From contig JAITDK010000194.1 of assembly GCA_031282605.1 (NCBI GenBank), forward strand, positions 1 through 5,394: DNA of 5,394 bases. Direction: 5' to 3'. Each line of letters opens with the position of its first letter. The first letter of the stretch is position 1. This document shows, piece after piece, positions 5,379 through 5,394 of the stretch. This DNA is from Oscillospiraceae bacterium. GTDB lineage: Bacteria > Bacillota > Clostridia > Christensenellales > Aristaeellaceae. The notes under the pieces are model-generated. The model did not search any database, was not told the DNA's origin, and was given only the letters and a program-made list of their open reading frames with translations. A program made the translations under genes and the position numbers.

Positions 5379-5394
5379 TCCCCGCAGGGACGTT

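Noticed and set aside
4931..5394. CRISPR array
   Set aside because: The repeated units exceed 200 bp, are hairpin-rich and follow each other with only a 17-bp junction; there are no short regular repeats with unique spacers of uniform length and no cas genes.
4900..5394. Insertion sequence or MITE remnant
   Set aside because: No transposase fragment, terminal inverted repeats or flanking target-site duplication could be found within the window; the right edge is cut, so this is not fully excluded.

Overview
The window carries most of one ABC transporter operon of the oligopeptide/dipeptide (Opp/Dpp) type, all on the + strand, followed by a non-coding, repeat-rich stretch that runs off the right edge. 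In order: the 3' half of an extracellular solute-binding protein gene (to 758), a 188-bp spacer, a DppB-type permease (947-1948), a DppC-type permease (1964-2899), a DppD-type ATPase (2912-3895), a DppF-type ATPase (3892-4899) and about 495 bp of repeats (4900-5394). The four membrane and ATPase genes are tightly packed (gaps of 15 and 12 bp, then a 4-bp ATGA overlap), so they are almost certainly co-transcribed.

The genes describe one machine. The binding protein captures a peptide-like solute outside the membrane. The two permeases form the channel, and the two non-identical ATPases drive import. The substrate cannot be read from sequence at this level: family members import dipeptides, oligopeptides, nickel, glutathione or sugars.

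The sequence is GC-rich, Shine-Dalgarno sites are strong (AAGGAGG-like), one start is TTG, and ATA is a common isoleucine codon outside the binding-protein gene. Together with the protein character this suggests a GC-rich member of the Clostridia (Bacillota), but that is inference. No marker gene is present.

No undescribed multi-gene system is visible. The parts that ordinary annotation would miss are non-coding. A 14-bp tandem repeat duplicates the stop codon of the binding-protein gene. A strong GNRA-capped hairpin lies in the spacer before dppB. Two near-identical units of about 210 bp, placed 230 bp apart after the operon, are each built of several short hairpins and contain a variable 8-bp repeat; a fragment of a third unit precedes them.
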